Shown: positions 1 to 11,200 of the stretch, piece after piece | Numbering within the stretch: the first letter of the stretch is position 1 | Layout of the letters: each line of letters opens with the position of its first letter | Assembly (NCBI GenBank): GCA_025399215.1 | Contig: MU621126.1 | Location: 418 to 17,660, forward strand | DNA from: Globomyces pollinis-pini | Lineage: Eukaryota > Chytridiomycota > Chytridiomycetes > Rhizophydiales > Globomycetaceae | Direction of reading: 5' to 3' | DNA length: 17,243 nt | Made by a program: the position numbers and the translations under genes | Notes under the pieces: generated by a model | Told to the model about the DNA's origin: nothing | Databases searched by the model: none | The model's input: only the letters and a program-made list of their open reading frames with translations

Positions 1-198
1 ATTGGACTTAGATCTTATCATAGAAGTTGAATGGCTCTCAACCAAGATTTGGTAATTGTAATTTAAGGTACATTTAGATCCTATTTTAATCACATTATGT
101 TGGGGAGTGAAATTGTCTCCATTTTATCAGTATGCAGCTTCAAATGAACGACATAGTTAAAACTGAATTTACTATATTATCTACATAAGACGTGACCT

Positions 199-573
199 TC
201 ATAGAAGAAGGTTTCTGATTTTCATCTTGTCATTCTGAACAGTCACTTCGTTTCGTTCATAGACAGTCAATACAGAACTGTTGGACTGTGGTGAACCTAT
301 GCTACTGCTTGCTGCGGATAAATAATCCTCATCATTTCTAGCTTGTTCTTGACGTTGTATTTCTTCAATATATTCCACAGTGTTTAACAGAATATCCAAC
401 TTTTGTAAGACAAGCGGACCGGCTTGGATATTCTTGGGAACCAAATCGCTGAGTTTCTTCATACAAGCTGCCATTTTCTCCCTTCTCCTCCTTTCAATTT
501 GTGAATGAGACAATTTTCTAGCAGCTTCCCTCTCTGATTGACTGATATCTTTTGAAGTATTCCTATAACCCAT
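199..573 (-). CDS. bHLH transcription factor, 124 aa (tandem copy 1)
   Basis: Intronless frame from ATG at 573 to TGA at 199. A basic helix-loop-helix domain occupies about residues 15-77. The basic region SHSQIERRRREKM has His23, Glu27 and Arg31, the three positions (5, 9 and 13 of the basic region) that in Max/Myc-type proteins read CACGTG E-boxes. Helix 1 is followed by a short loop and a helix 2 containing LQKLDILLNTVEYIEEIQ. The remaining C-terminus is serine-rich and polar with no recognised domain, so the protein is a likely nuclear DNA-binding dimer. The gene at 1544-1999 is a same-strand paralogue with the motif at exactly the same residue number, which points to tandem duplication. 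Both promoters share sequence words. The fold is certain; the orthologue and targets are not recognised. A 3' intron extending the protein cannot be excluded. Confidence 0.85.
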   Translation of the reverse strand: MGYRNTSKDISQSEREAARKLSHSQIERRRREKMAACMKKLSDLVPKNIQAGPLVLQKLDILLNTVEYIEEIQRQEQARNDEDYLSAASSSIGSPQSNSSVLTVYERNEVTVQNDKMKIRNLLL

Positions 574-671
574 GATACTCTTTCCCCAATTTTGTGGGCT
601 ATTTATGTAATTTCTTATCTACTGATAAAATTCACTCACATGCTAATGACTATGATGAATGTGAAACAAAT

Positions 672-690
672 TGTGGGATTCTAAAAAATT
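672..690. promoter_or_regulatory. Shared upstream word of the bHLH pair, copy 1
   Basis: TGTGGGATTC (672-681) overlaps TTCTAAAAAATT (679-690), about 100-117 bases upstream of the bHLH start at 573. Both words recur upstream of the second bHLH gene, the T/A-rich word there in inverted orientation. The repetition is seen directly; a regulatory role is inference. Confidence 0.3.
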
Positions 691-1038
691 GGACTAGATG
701 AGTTTTAGGTATTATATTATAGGACTATCCAATATAAGAACTTTCTTTGCACTTTCTCTTTCCATAAAATAGAATCACTTGAATCTCTGGCATTTTATTC
801 ATTTCTTTGAATCAACGTGTCGATCACATGACTTTTGGAACCACCCAGATCCCTTGCATTTCGTATGTTTTGATAACAACACGATTGATAAACCATTAAA
901 TCAAATCTTTCGAGAATCAGATCTTTTTTTATGTAAAAATTCCATATTGATGGATGTTAAAGTTGGATTCTAGATCCTCTATTCTCATATGGAATTATTG
1001 GTACATTTATTGCGTTTGATCACGACTTTTGATGTTCA

Positions 1039-1082
1039 ATGGTATCATAATCCTTAAAATACCGTAAGGATCACTATACCAT
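1039..1082. repeat. Imperfect inverted repeat, 18-base arms, 8-base loop
   Basis: Left arm 1039-1056 and right arm 1065-1082 pair at 15 of 18 positions. The outer seven (ATGGTAT/ATACCAT) and inner seven (ATCCTTA/TAAGGAT) are perfect, around a small mismatched centre. It lies in the intergenic stretch between the two bHLH genes. It could be a binding site for a dimeric factor, a hairpin in a transcript 3' end, or a miniature-transposon remnant; nothing here decides. Confidence 0.4.
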
Positions 1083-1543
1083 ATGATATTGATCAGCTCC
1101 ATTGGTCGGATCTATTTACCAAGAGTGGTTACCACAAAACACACCATCATTAAATTAATCGGGGAAATAGATAAATTTGTAGTTATCAAAGTATTTCCAG
1201 CACAGGTGGATAGGTGGTGGCACTCTCTTTTTCAGCTCACAAGCACAAGATAAGGAAACGGTAAAATGACATGAATAGATATCACTTGATCAGTAAAACT
1301 TTGCGAAATTGTGGGAGAATTGATTTTACCATATAAACGAAAAAGAATACATAGCAGATAAACGTGACTTTGAAGCAAACATAAGAGTCTGTGTCCTCTC
1401 TGTTTTATGATAACATCATGCTATTAACGTGAATTGTAGTCAAAATGATTGAAGGAAGATATCAAATGGCAAAGCTACAATCCAAGACTGTACTAAGTGA
1501 ATATCACATAGTTTATTATTAGTATTTACAGAAATAGGTCAGG

Positions 1544-1999
1544 TCAGTAAGTGGTAGGATGAATTAAATTCGACAATTCCATTGGATTATTTTTTGGCGG
1601 TATCCCACTATCTTGTTTTTCAGAACCCATGATAGTATCTAAATCAGAATCTTTTGAATTCAGTTGAATCGATAACTGAGCAGTGGATTGCGTTTCAAAA
1701 CTAGGAGTTACGCCGATTGATGACTCGCTGGATGATTCTCGTGGTTCTGAGAGAGAAATGCTTTGATGTTGTAGTTGATATTGAATATTCTCAATATATA
1801 GAATTGTATTATTCAAGATTTCTAGCTTTTGCAAATTTGTTGTGCCCTGCTGATGATTAATGGGAACCAATTCCTTCAATCTGTTAAAGCATTCTGACAT
1901 TTTTTCTCTTCTTCTTCGTTCAATTTGTGAATGGTTTCTCTTTCGAATAGTTTCTTTATCTTCGTGATTCTTCTTTACAATTCGGTTATACATTTTCAT
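1544..1999 (-). CDS. bHLH transcription factor, 151 aa (tandem copy 2)
   Basis: Intronless frame from ATG at 1999; a second in-frame ATG two codons later at 1993 could also serve. The bHLH domain lies at about residues 16-78. Its basic region NHSQIERRRREKM has His23, Glu27 and Arg31, the class-B E-box (CACGTG) recognition set. Helix 1 contains CFNRLKELVP, the loop is NHQQGTTN, and helix 2 contains LQKLEILNNTILYIENIQ. The C-terminal half is rich in Ser, Gln and Glu and looks disordered, as is common for activation regions. It is a diverged paralogue of the gene at 199-573 on the same strand; the two probably can form dimers (inference). Upstream, at 2047-2068, it carries the words shared with the paralogue's promoter. 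No specific orthologue is recognised. Confidence 0.87.
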   Translation of the reverse strand: MKMYNRIVKKNHEDKETIRKRNHSQIERRRREKMSECFNRLKELVPINHQQGTTNLQKLEILNNTILYIENIQYQLQHQSISLSEPRESSSESSIGVTPSFETQSTAQLSIQLNSKDSDLDTIMGSEKQDSGIPPKNNPMELSNLIHPTTY

Positions 2000-2046
2000 G
2001 CCCTTGAACTATGAATAGCTTTCAATAGCGTTTTAAATAATTTGGA

Positions 2047-2068
2047 AATTTTTTAGAATGTGGGATTC
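2047..2068. promoter_or_regulatory. Shared upstream word of the bHLH pair, copy 2
   Basis: AATTTTTTAGAA (2047-2058) is directly followed by TGTGGGATTC (2059-2068), about 48-69 bases upstream of the start at 1999. Both words also occur at 672-690, with the first in the opposite orientation. The function is unproven. Confidence 0.3.
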
Positions 2069-2204
2069 CTTATCTTCCCTACTTTCCACATGTCAGAATG
2101 AATTTCAAAGTGGCGTATCCTTTGTTGGAGTGGAATGTGAATCATAAAGTAACGGATGAATCATAATCTAATGGCTGTTGTATTCTTTTATTATATTAAA
2201 CTTT

Positions 2205-3565
2205 TTAATTGACTCGTTTATTGACGTTGGTAAAACCAACTCCAACGGAAGCTAGTAAAACTGTATGTGTTTCTTTATCAGGTGTCATTTTGAATGTAAC
2301 TCCAAAGAACGTTTTAAGATCTCGTAAATACTGGACACTAACAGAAATTAATCAAAATATACTTACGTAAACGGTGTTAATGATCCAACTCGAATCTTTC
2401 CAACATCTTCAGGCCCAATTGCAATAAATAATAAATTTAACCATTGGCTAATGGTATCTACGGTTCCACCTAACAAGTTAGATCATATAAGGCCATAGTA
2501 CCTTTTTTGATTTCGGTTAAAAGTTGTCTAGCGCATCGAACTCCAAGATCTTCTGGTGTTGGAAACTGGTAATCATTTACAAGCATGTCCGTAACACCTC
2601 CTTTCTCTTGAAAACTTTCTTTTTCGGTAGTTGCTTTCTTTCGAGGTTGGTAAGCACACTCAGTTGATATTAGTGCATCCGTTGTAGTTTCAGCAACTAA
2701 AGAGAGTGCATAACCAGGACAATTTCCACTCTCGGCGCCTTTATATACATCCGTATAAATGTAAACGTCGGGGATATATCGTGTTAGAACGGAACGGGCT
2801 GATTCCATCATTCTGTTTGCCATTTGAGGAGACATACGAGTTGCTATATATTAATTAAATATCTGATTGTACCATAGGCAATTCCTCTAATTCGTTTAAC
2901 TAAGCCAGCATCAGTAAACTGAACTGGTTTCAAAGCTCGAATAATTGGACATTTAAAGTTAACCTGTCCTCCTCCTAGTGGAGCAGCACCCCTTTTGGAT
3001 ATCTAAAATGGATTAAACAATGTTCTATATGTTTTGTCAAGTAGGTAGTAGGATAAATAACCAATAAATATAAAAAATATACCTTTAATTCAACATTTTC
3101 GCTGATCCCAAATCGACGAAGTTGAGGTAAAAGTACAGTACGAATAACATCTACTGAAGTATCAACATTATCGTTCGTTATGCCAGTCAAAGTAATATCA
3201 AAAGGAGTCTTTGCAAATGGAGCAAGTGAAATCAATGGCTCTAGGAAATAACCAATTGCACGAGAAGTTGGACACTGATGAGATAACTCTCCACCGTTGA
3301 TAATACCCGGATGATAAGTGACCATAGTACCGGTATGATTAATTTCAATAGTTGACCCATTAGTGATTTTTTCAATTAATCTAATAAAGCTGGCCTAAAG
3401 TAAGTTTTAAGATATCTCTACTTCATAGTCGTTTAAACCGGGCTGTTCATCATCATCTTTGCGTATATTCTGAATCCTAACTGATTTTCCTGATAGCGTT
3501 GCCAGAACAAGTCTTTGTCTGAAATGATTTGCTCCTTCAAATCGTAATAGCTCTCTTCCTACCAT
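2205..3565 (-). CDS. RCL1: RNA 3'-phosphate cyclase-like protein Rcl1 (18S rRNA processing)
   Basis: Six exons: 3565-3422, 3394-3083, 3002-2873, 2843-2502, 2469-2367, 2337-2205. They total 1164 nt, or 387 aa plus stop, with every phase consistent. The introns are 27, 80, 29, 32 and 29 nt. Rcl1 is a nucleolar, cyclase-fold protein without cyclase activity that works with the GTPase Bms1 and the U3 snoRNP in pre-18S rRNA cleavage and 40S assembly. Family landmarks in order are NHFRQRLVLATLSGK near the N-terminus, HTGTMVTYHPGIINGG, GYFLEPLISLAPFAKTPFD, GITNDNVDTSVDVIRT, RGAAPLGGGQVNFKCP, IRGIAYATRMSPQMANRM, the C-terminal GTVDTISQW, and VGVGFTNVNK at the end. The length matches the family (about 370-390 aa). 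The start sits just before the conserved first strand. The spacing pattern is that of Rcl1, not of catalytic RtcA cyclases. Confidence 0.93.
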
Positions 3566-3785
3566 GAATTGTAATGGTTTAAACAGAAACGGTGTGTTAA
3601 AACGAAAAAAAAAAAAATAATGAGGTTATAAATGCGAACAGAATTGTTTCAATAATGAGACCAATGAATGAGATTAGTGGAGTGATTAGTCAAACAATAA
3701 CCTCATCTGATTCTTTTATCAATTGAGAAAATGGTATGAGTCATTCGATCAGTCGAATTCATATCAAATAGTACTGAGAAATTTA

Positions 3786-5096
3786 TTAGAACCCTTTCGA
3801 ATGATAGACTGATGGACCTTGTTCGTGGTAATCACTTTTAGAGATATAACCTTGTCCACCACTGCCAAATACCAACTTTGCGTTAATTAGTCAATAATGA
3901 TACCTTTGCAGAAATAGCTCCTCCTAGAAAGCCCGCCTCGGCAGGACAATCTTTGTATGATGTCATGTAATCTGGGATTTTAATCCATTTTACTTCTTTT
4001 CCTTGATTGTCCACATTATGTTCAGATATTGCATTTAGTTTCTGAAATTCTGCCTCCAGTCTTGCATTGATTCCTGATATCAGTAACATACTATCACACC
4101 GTTTAATTTTGAACAGCCTCCAGTTAATACCAGTGATTCCCATAATGGTTGTCGTCTGTAGGCTTCACAAGCCTGACTGATTGAGACAGAAATAGCTTCT
4201 GCGATAGAGATACATTGTTTATTGACAAGTGTAGGGTCAAATAAAACTTCACAACATCTGGATCGTATTGATCCAATCACAACCTAAAATAAAATTTCAC
4301 TTTTATCAAACATTCTAACAAGTTAATCTTTAGAAATATACATTTGGAGGTTTAGTTGAGTCTGTGGATCCATCTAAAGGCGATATTTCGTTGATTTCGA
4401 CAGTAACTTCTGTGATTTCGTCAATGGCGGCAGCTGAAATGGCAACTATAGCCGATTTCTCCTTAATTTGTATAACTGTGGGTATGTCGTACTTCATATT
4501 TTGTTGTAATAGTAGTTGGTTCAAGTAATTGTCAATATCAGCACCTCCAATAGGAACAGTTTTTTGAGCATTATATATAATATTATTCTCGATCACAGGA
4601 GTAATATCTGACACTAATAAGAATAAATGTGATACCTAAGGTTAAATCATAATAAATATCATACCTGTTGTGTGATAGCCAATGTCAATGACAACACCAG
4701 ACACTATCCCAACCCCATACAAAGTAGCCAATGGTTGTTGGAGCAAAAACAGTCCTGGGGTATTCAAGTTTTCAAACATAATTTGAATAACCAGCTCGAT
4801 ATCGTTTTTTGACCATGTAATAGGGATGTTTAAAAAGGTAGGAAACTCGTTTTTCTCGATAATAACTCCATGTTTCTGCAACAGAAGACTCCAGAATCTC
4901 GATAGATGATTAAAGTCTCTAATGAGACCATGATCGATCACAGGTTGCTTATTGAGGACAGTTTTTGCACTCTAACGATTAACAGTGTCTGATTTACAAT
5001 TGTTGGGTATGCCAGATAATCTGCTTTTCCTAGCTGAGTAGAATACGACCCAGGATCAAGGACTATGATATTTGTATCTCTAGGATAGAATGTCAT
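3786..5096 (-). CDS. ARP9: Actin-related protein, Arp9-like (chromatin remodelling)
   Basis: Six exons: 5096-4998, 4971-4665, 4607-4342, 4283-4100, 4073-3904, 3875-3786, giving 371 aa. The introns are 26, 57, 58, 26 and 28 nt. Actin-fold landmarks are the phosphate-1 loop IIVLDPGSYSTQLGKADYL, then LNIPITWSKNDIELV and LFLLQQPLATLYG, the phosphate-2 loop GVVIDIGYHTTDITPVIE, VPIGGADIDNYLNQLL, LVLTGGCSKLNGINARLEAE, and the C-terminal AGFLGGAISAKLVFGSGGQG. Loss of the actin-type nucleotide-site sequence and the PITWSK and GADIDNYL stretches resemble Arp9 subunits of fungal SWI/SNF and RSC remodellers; that subfamily assignment is from memory and less sure than the fold. Intron 2 has alternative in-frame acceptors (51 or 57 nt). 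The frame is open upstream to an ATG at 5186, but the extra 30 hydrophobic residues look like untranslated leader. Confidence 0.8.
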
Positions 5097-5265
5097 TGAA
5101 TTTGATGATGAAAAAAATGAATTTTCACTTGACAGAAACACTACAAAGATCAAGTTAAAGGTGACTGAAAAATTAACCAAATTCATTCAGAATTCTTATT
5201 AAAAAAACTTAACCCAATTCAATAATAATGAGAGATTATTTGTGAATAGATGCTTTATTCAGTAA

Positions 5266-8200
5266 TTAGCTGATGGTCGTTTTGGACATAAAATTTGCAG
5301 TATTTGGGATTGATTCAGGTTTTTGGGAAACTGACACCTTTGGATTATCAATATTACGTGGTTTATCGGATTCGGCTTGGCCTGGATAATAAGCAAAACG
5401 CTTTGAGATTCGTTTTGAAGTATCACTGCTGTTTCTACCTCCAAAAGATATGACAGGTATACTTAAATCCAATAAGTTGTCCAGAATCTCGTACTCCGTT
5501 GCTACCACTCCAGGTAAAATGTTGGGATTGTCGGCTTCCGCCTGCCAACGTAATCTATTATCTGCAATATTTTTCAAGCAAAGGTCAGTATACTCTGTTT
5601 TGGAGAAAGAATGCCAAGAATCATATAGTGGGGCAACCAAAAAGTCAATGAATCCCATTTGGCATTTAACTACATTTGTATCATTTCTGTCATAGAATTT
5701 TGATACTGGAAGGCCAACTTCTTTTTCACGATCCCCTTGCCGGAAGAATTCTTCCATTACTAGATTCGTCCATTGTAACGCCTGGTCAAAAGTTTTAACC
5801 GGGTTTCCTAGATCACCACATTTTACTGCCATTTCCATAACTAAATGTCTGTCTGCTGGATCATCAAGTTTTAGGGAGTTAGATGTGACTTTTCCTTTAA
5901 ACTTGCTAACAAATTGGAAATGCTGTGCTAGATCTAGTAATGATTAAATAGGACATTAAATTTACCAGTTGCAAGCACAATAGAAATTATCATCTTTCTC
6001 GACTGCCTGAATTGATCTGGAGACATACTTTCAAAGATATTCATTCCAGGTAGCTTGGCTATTTCAAACGCTCTGGCCACGTGGTGCGATTCCAAAATAG
6101 CTATGTCATTATACATTACAGAAAGTGGATGATTGATCTGAACCAAGAAATTGTTGTTGATTCCCTTAAAAATGTTAATTTTGCGTTGCTTACTGGATGG
6201 TCCAAATCATGGACAGCGCTAGCAATACATATGCTGAAAATTTCCATGGGTGAAAAGTTCATACCAATCTCAGTATTAAGCAATAATAATTCAACACTTT
6301 GTAATACGTCTGTGGCATGTATGCTGGAAAATTAAATATAAAGATTTACCTATTGTGATACGGTAACTTGTTGTATGATGATTCGATTTTCTCCAAAAAG
6401 TTTTGTGTCAATATTGGATTTAAAGAGAATGTTTCATTAAGACTATACTTTCGAAGTAAATGGGATGTAAGGAAGTATAGTGGCGCTCCTTTCGTCATCT
6501 GTGCTAGTCGGAAGCAATCAAATGTATATGTGCTGGACTTTTCCAGTTCAGTATTAATTTCGGCCATATCTAGTTGATTCAAACTAGAAAATGCTATATT
6601 TGCTTGACTCTCCAAGTCTATGTTGCTTCGGGAATGAATGCGCCGATGAACCATAGAAACTGATTTTTTCTCCAAATCCTTCTGATTTTTTGTCATTAGT
6701 AAGGATGATTCAATCCAATTTTTAGTATCCTGATCAATACCAACACCATCTTTGTCGTTGACCTCACCAAGATTTGCGGAAAACAATCCATCTGACATTA
6801 ACGTAGACAGTACAATGTCAAATGTCTTTATAATAGGATCATTTGGCTGAAATCTGGTCTTTAAAGATATTATTGCATCCAGTGCTTTCTGCATTGGGGT
6901 TTCAACATTATACTTTGGACCTGTTGTTCCCGATTGCGTAGAGTTCTTTAACTGTTGTGCTAACTCTTGGTTCGTGTTTAATAACTGAGCATTTGCAATG
7001 GATATAGATGCAGAAGCCATCAAAGACTTGACCAAATTAACCCGCGTTGCCGTAAATGATCCAGGTTGTAGTCGGTTCTCCAAGTAGACTATCCCCGTTA
7101 TTAAATTTTGATGTTTAATAGGACAGCACAATATTGACTTTGGCCTTGTCGCATCAATATATACATCATTTGCGATATTCGGATCCGTCGGTATGTCGGA
7201 ATAAACTTTCGAATCTTGAGTGCGGAAAACAAAGTTTACTAAAGACATTGGGGCGAAAGATTCTGGTTGGGTACTATCAAATGGTTCAATGCCTTCACTA
7301 TTTAAAATTTTTTCAAGTCGAAGGGCCCCTTTATCGTTTATAAAGAAAACGGCACGACTTGCTCCTGTATTATTCATTAAATGCCCCAAAATTTTGTCAA
7401 CCAGGGCTTCCAAATTAGTTTCGTTTGTTATTGAATTTGTAACTTTTAGGACAGTGTTGATGTCAATGTCAACCATTTTCCTTGATATGCCATGATTTTT
7501 GAAAACTTCTAATGTTGATGTGAAATCGTTTTCAGACATCCCTTCTGTCGCTAACCTAGACTTTCTGGTACTGTTTTTTCGCAACCCCAATAAAGAATCT
7601 CTAACTTTAAATTCGGGATGATTTGCTATTAAATCAGCACTCTTTCCTTCACAGCCCCACTGCCCATACAAGAGTATTGATGAGCTTATAAGTGTGTTTG
7701 ATATTCTCTTTGATTTTTGCTTTAACCAAAAGTTACCGTAAGCTTCACTTATCCAAGCACTAAATAATAGATTACCAACTCGATTGGCTAGCTCCAACGC
7801 AGTTTCATAGTTTTCAATTGCTAGTAATGTGTTGCCCAGTCCAGATTCCTGGAACGTTAAAAAAATTAAGACAAACCTTCGCTGCCGCTGCAAAATGATA
7901 CTTTAGCGTATGTTCAGCAGATGGTTGAACACTGGTTTGGGTTTTGATTTTAGTTAACTCTGCATCAATTTGCTCCATTAAAAGGGATTTATCCAATTCA
8001 GATTTTAATTGAGTATAATCTTGAGCCTTTAATATTACAGAGCACACTAGAATATCCACATAAACCCATGTTCCGTGAAACGAATTGCTTATTGCATGAC
8101 ATTGCGACAGCCTTTCTCTACAATCATCTCGATTGTAGATCATTGATCCCAGCAATCGAATATAACACACAAACTGCTTTATCAGAGGGAGTGAGAGAAC

Positions 8201-11200
8201 ATCCATGGGCACATGACACACTGGGTTTCCAGAACTGATAGCTTCATATTCGTTGAAAACTATGTCCCAAACTTCACGATCTCCATTTGAGAAGTCGATA
8301 TATCCCTTAAACTTTTTGTCCAGCTCCTTAATAGCCGTGAAAGATTTACCGTATGGTAACATGGTAGTGATCAAAAGTTGCAGCATTGATGAGCAGGCCA
8401 GTCTTGTAGATTGCTCTTCCATAGCATGTTTGACAACCGTTAGAATTTTCTCGCTTGTTTCGAAATAACTCCAAAATAAACTGTAACCAAAAAGCATTGC
8501 CTGAATTGACGAAGGACGGGGATTTTTTGAAGATAGAACTATCTGACCAATAAATTGTGCTCTTTTATAGTCAAAATATTCAAACTCTACACCAGCAAAG
8601 TTCGATATTACACATGCAAAGTATTGGTTAGAGTATTCGGCAAATCCATACTTTAAACTTAACAGACAGCCCTTGAAAGGTTAGAACAGTATCTGATTAC
8701 CATCATATAGAAGTAGGTAGCATTCTTTTTGTCTCCTTTTTTGTTGCATGTAGTCATGCAATTGTAGATCATAACATCTAACATTTGAATTAATTCATTA
8801 TGAGGCTGCTCAAAGTTCAAAATGTCGGTCACTGATTTGGAACCCATCTCTAACTCTATTCGTTTCAAAAATTCGATTCCATTTTTTAAATTAAATGATA
8901 GTGTTCTAAACAGTTCGCCAAATCCGTTCTGGCAATTGTTTGCCAGCTGGATGGCTTCATCTGCTTTTGACTGATTGACCAACAATTGTATCGTTAGGGA
9001 TGTAATTTTAGACTGCTTCAAATCATCGCCTGCCATTTTTTGTAGTAAGTGTAGTGTGGAATCAGCCTTTTCAACCATTTCTTCTCGATTATAAACAGTT
9101 ACTTGTAAACAGTAGACATGGAATAACAAATCCGCCACATGTTCTTTCGTTACATCCAATTTTCGAATGATATCCAACGCAGTATTTAATTGTTTTAATG
9201 CAATATCAAACTGATCAGAAGAAACCCTCAATGCTGATTTGTAGTTCAAGTCTGCTACTGTAAAGAGTTCATTTTCATCGATTATTAATGATAAGGCATC
9301 GTTATATCGACGTAGTACTTCAGAGAGTATATCAGTTAGTTTTCCCTCGGAAATGCTTTTGTATTGAAATCGAGCGATCGATAAGGAGTTCTTCTGTAGT
9401 TCACTAGCTGGAACCTGATCAAGAATTACGTTATGTATTCGATCATGACAAAACTGATATAGCTGAGCTTGTTCATTCAATATTCCAGAACTGTAAGAAT
9501 TCTCCACTAGATTTGTACTTCTTTTTTCGACAATTGATGACACTAAATCAACATTCTTATTTATTTGCTGTTGGTTTTGACAAGGAATTATATAACCTCC
9601 AGCAACAGCAGGAGCCAATGACGCAATTAATTGAGGTGTTGGTACGTCTAGAACACTTGAAAGCAGCCTCAAGTCAAAATTTAGACCCACACATGCTAAA
9701 TGGTAAAGTCAATAGTAATTATACCTGCCAATCTTAAATAATCTTTAATAGTTGCGTCTAACTCTTGAAATCGCTTCATAACAAATTCTGCGGCACTTAA
9801 GGTGATTTCTGTATCTTTTTCCAGTGGTTTTATATCCCATGTCCATGCCAAAACATTCGAATCAAACCGAATCAGGTCTCTTTCTGCAGCAAATTTAATT
9901 ATTTCGCGTAATAAAGCGTAATTTCCATTTGTTCGCTTAAGAAATAGTGCTGCGAGTGGCATTGTGTCGTGTGCACATGGCCGCAAACTGTCATCCAAAA
10001 ATTCCGCTATTTCAAAGCAGTCCAATGCCCGCATGAATACATGGAATACATGAAATTTTAATTTGTCGCACACATCATTGCAAGAAAGGTTGGTTCTCCC
10101 TGCCGCCTTATCTTCACCTAAATCGCAGTATCCAAAGAAAAAGCAGCAGGATGCCAAACTGCTATTCAAAAGATACACGAGTAAATCTAAAGTACCAGGA
10201 CCAGCCTGAGTGGTTAGTTTTATAGGGTTTACCTGTAAACTATCAATAGAGATAATCAATGGGTGCTCTGGGGTTGCAAAAAGCTCGAGGAATAATTGAA
10301 CACTTTTGTACAATTCAATTACATTATTTTGTATGTATTCATTGTCTTTGTCAACGTCAATCTGTGGTACTACGTGAGAAATGGTTGGCACTAAAATTGA
10401 CAAGATTGCTAATTTTTCTAGGCCGACATGATTAATTAGCTTCTCTTCCCAAACTTGCAGTACTGTTGGAGTTTCAGATAGTAATAGACTGACAAGCTGC
10501 TCTAAAATGGATTTCATTCCAACATAAGGGACTGCAAAATCAGTCAATGAAAACTTTGCTGTCACTAATTTATGAGAAAAATGAAACTATATACCTGTGT
10601 ATGCACCAAGACCGTAAGTAAAGTTGGATAAATGATAGGCAAATGATGCTTTCCCACATCCTACTGCTCCACTTAAGCATACTATAATCCCTTTTCTTTC
10701 GGCTTTTGGTGTACTGTCCCAGGATTGATAACAAGCAATTAATTGATTTAATTCCTTTTTTCTACCGTATGGTTTTGATGAAAAGCATATAGTGGTGGAG
10801 TAGTCTTTTTCACCTACACTCCAGACCCAACCATGAAATGCCTGTTGGAATAAATCGACAGAGAGCGGCCCAGTGATAGACATCCTCTTTTTTAACTCCA
10901 ATACTTGGGTTAAACACTGACAAACATCATGAGTTATTGCCAAAGCCAATTGATATCGATCAGATGGATCTTTCTTCACCAACTAAAACTTATAAATGAA
11001 GCGATTCTTACTTTCATTATAATTGCTGCAATTGGCTCTGGTATGTTTGGATTGACACTCTTGGGATCTGGCAACTCCTTGGCCAAATGTGCGTAGACCA
11101 TTTCCTATCTATTAAAATAACAGTTTTTGTTACTGCAGGATCTGAATAGTTGAAAGGTAGCTCTCCAACAAACATTTCCCACATCGTTATACCCAGACTA

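Larger units (their letters stand above)
574..1543. other. Intergenic region upstream of bHLH copy 1
   Basis: About 970 bases between the two bHLH genes. No gene could be supported. It holds the shared promoter word at 672-690 and an 18-base imperfect inverted repeat at 1039-1082. An open plus-strand stretch at 779-973 (64 codons, non-ATG start) has no recognisable motif and was not called. Confidence 0.6.

Noticed and set aside
672..681. TGTGGGATTC as a CSL (Cbf11/Cbf12) binding site.
   Set aside because: The usual core is GTGGGAA; the match ends one base short, so only the repetition is reported.
779..973. 64-codon open stretch on the plus strand.
   Set aside because: Non-ATG start, no motif, and no supporting splice signals.
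2205..3565. Catalytic RNA 3'-phosphate cyclase (RtcA).
   Set aside because: The sequence pattern, including SHQCPTSRAIGYFLEP and IAYATRMSPQMANR, follows Rcl1, which is not a cyclase.
4636..4664. 29-nt version of ARP9 intron 2 as the real intron.
   Set aside because: It shifts the frame and meets a stop within about 18 codons, while the 51- or 57-nt versions keep the family sequence.
5097..5186. Upstream in-frame ATG at 5186 as the ARP9 start with a signal-like N-terminus.
   Set aside because: The extra 30 residues match nothing in actin-related proteins, and the ATG at 5096 lies just before the phosphate-1 strand.
6549..6975. A histidine-kinase phosphoacceptor domain after the GAF.
   Set aside because: The linker has no H-box or N/G-box motifs; it runs into the PDE catalytic domain.
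5266..8497. Reading the giant gene as several separate smaller genes or a pseudogene full of frameshifts.
   Set aside because: Each break coincides with a 26-32 nt GT...AG segment whose removal restores both frame and a conserved family motif, so introns explain every break.
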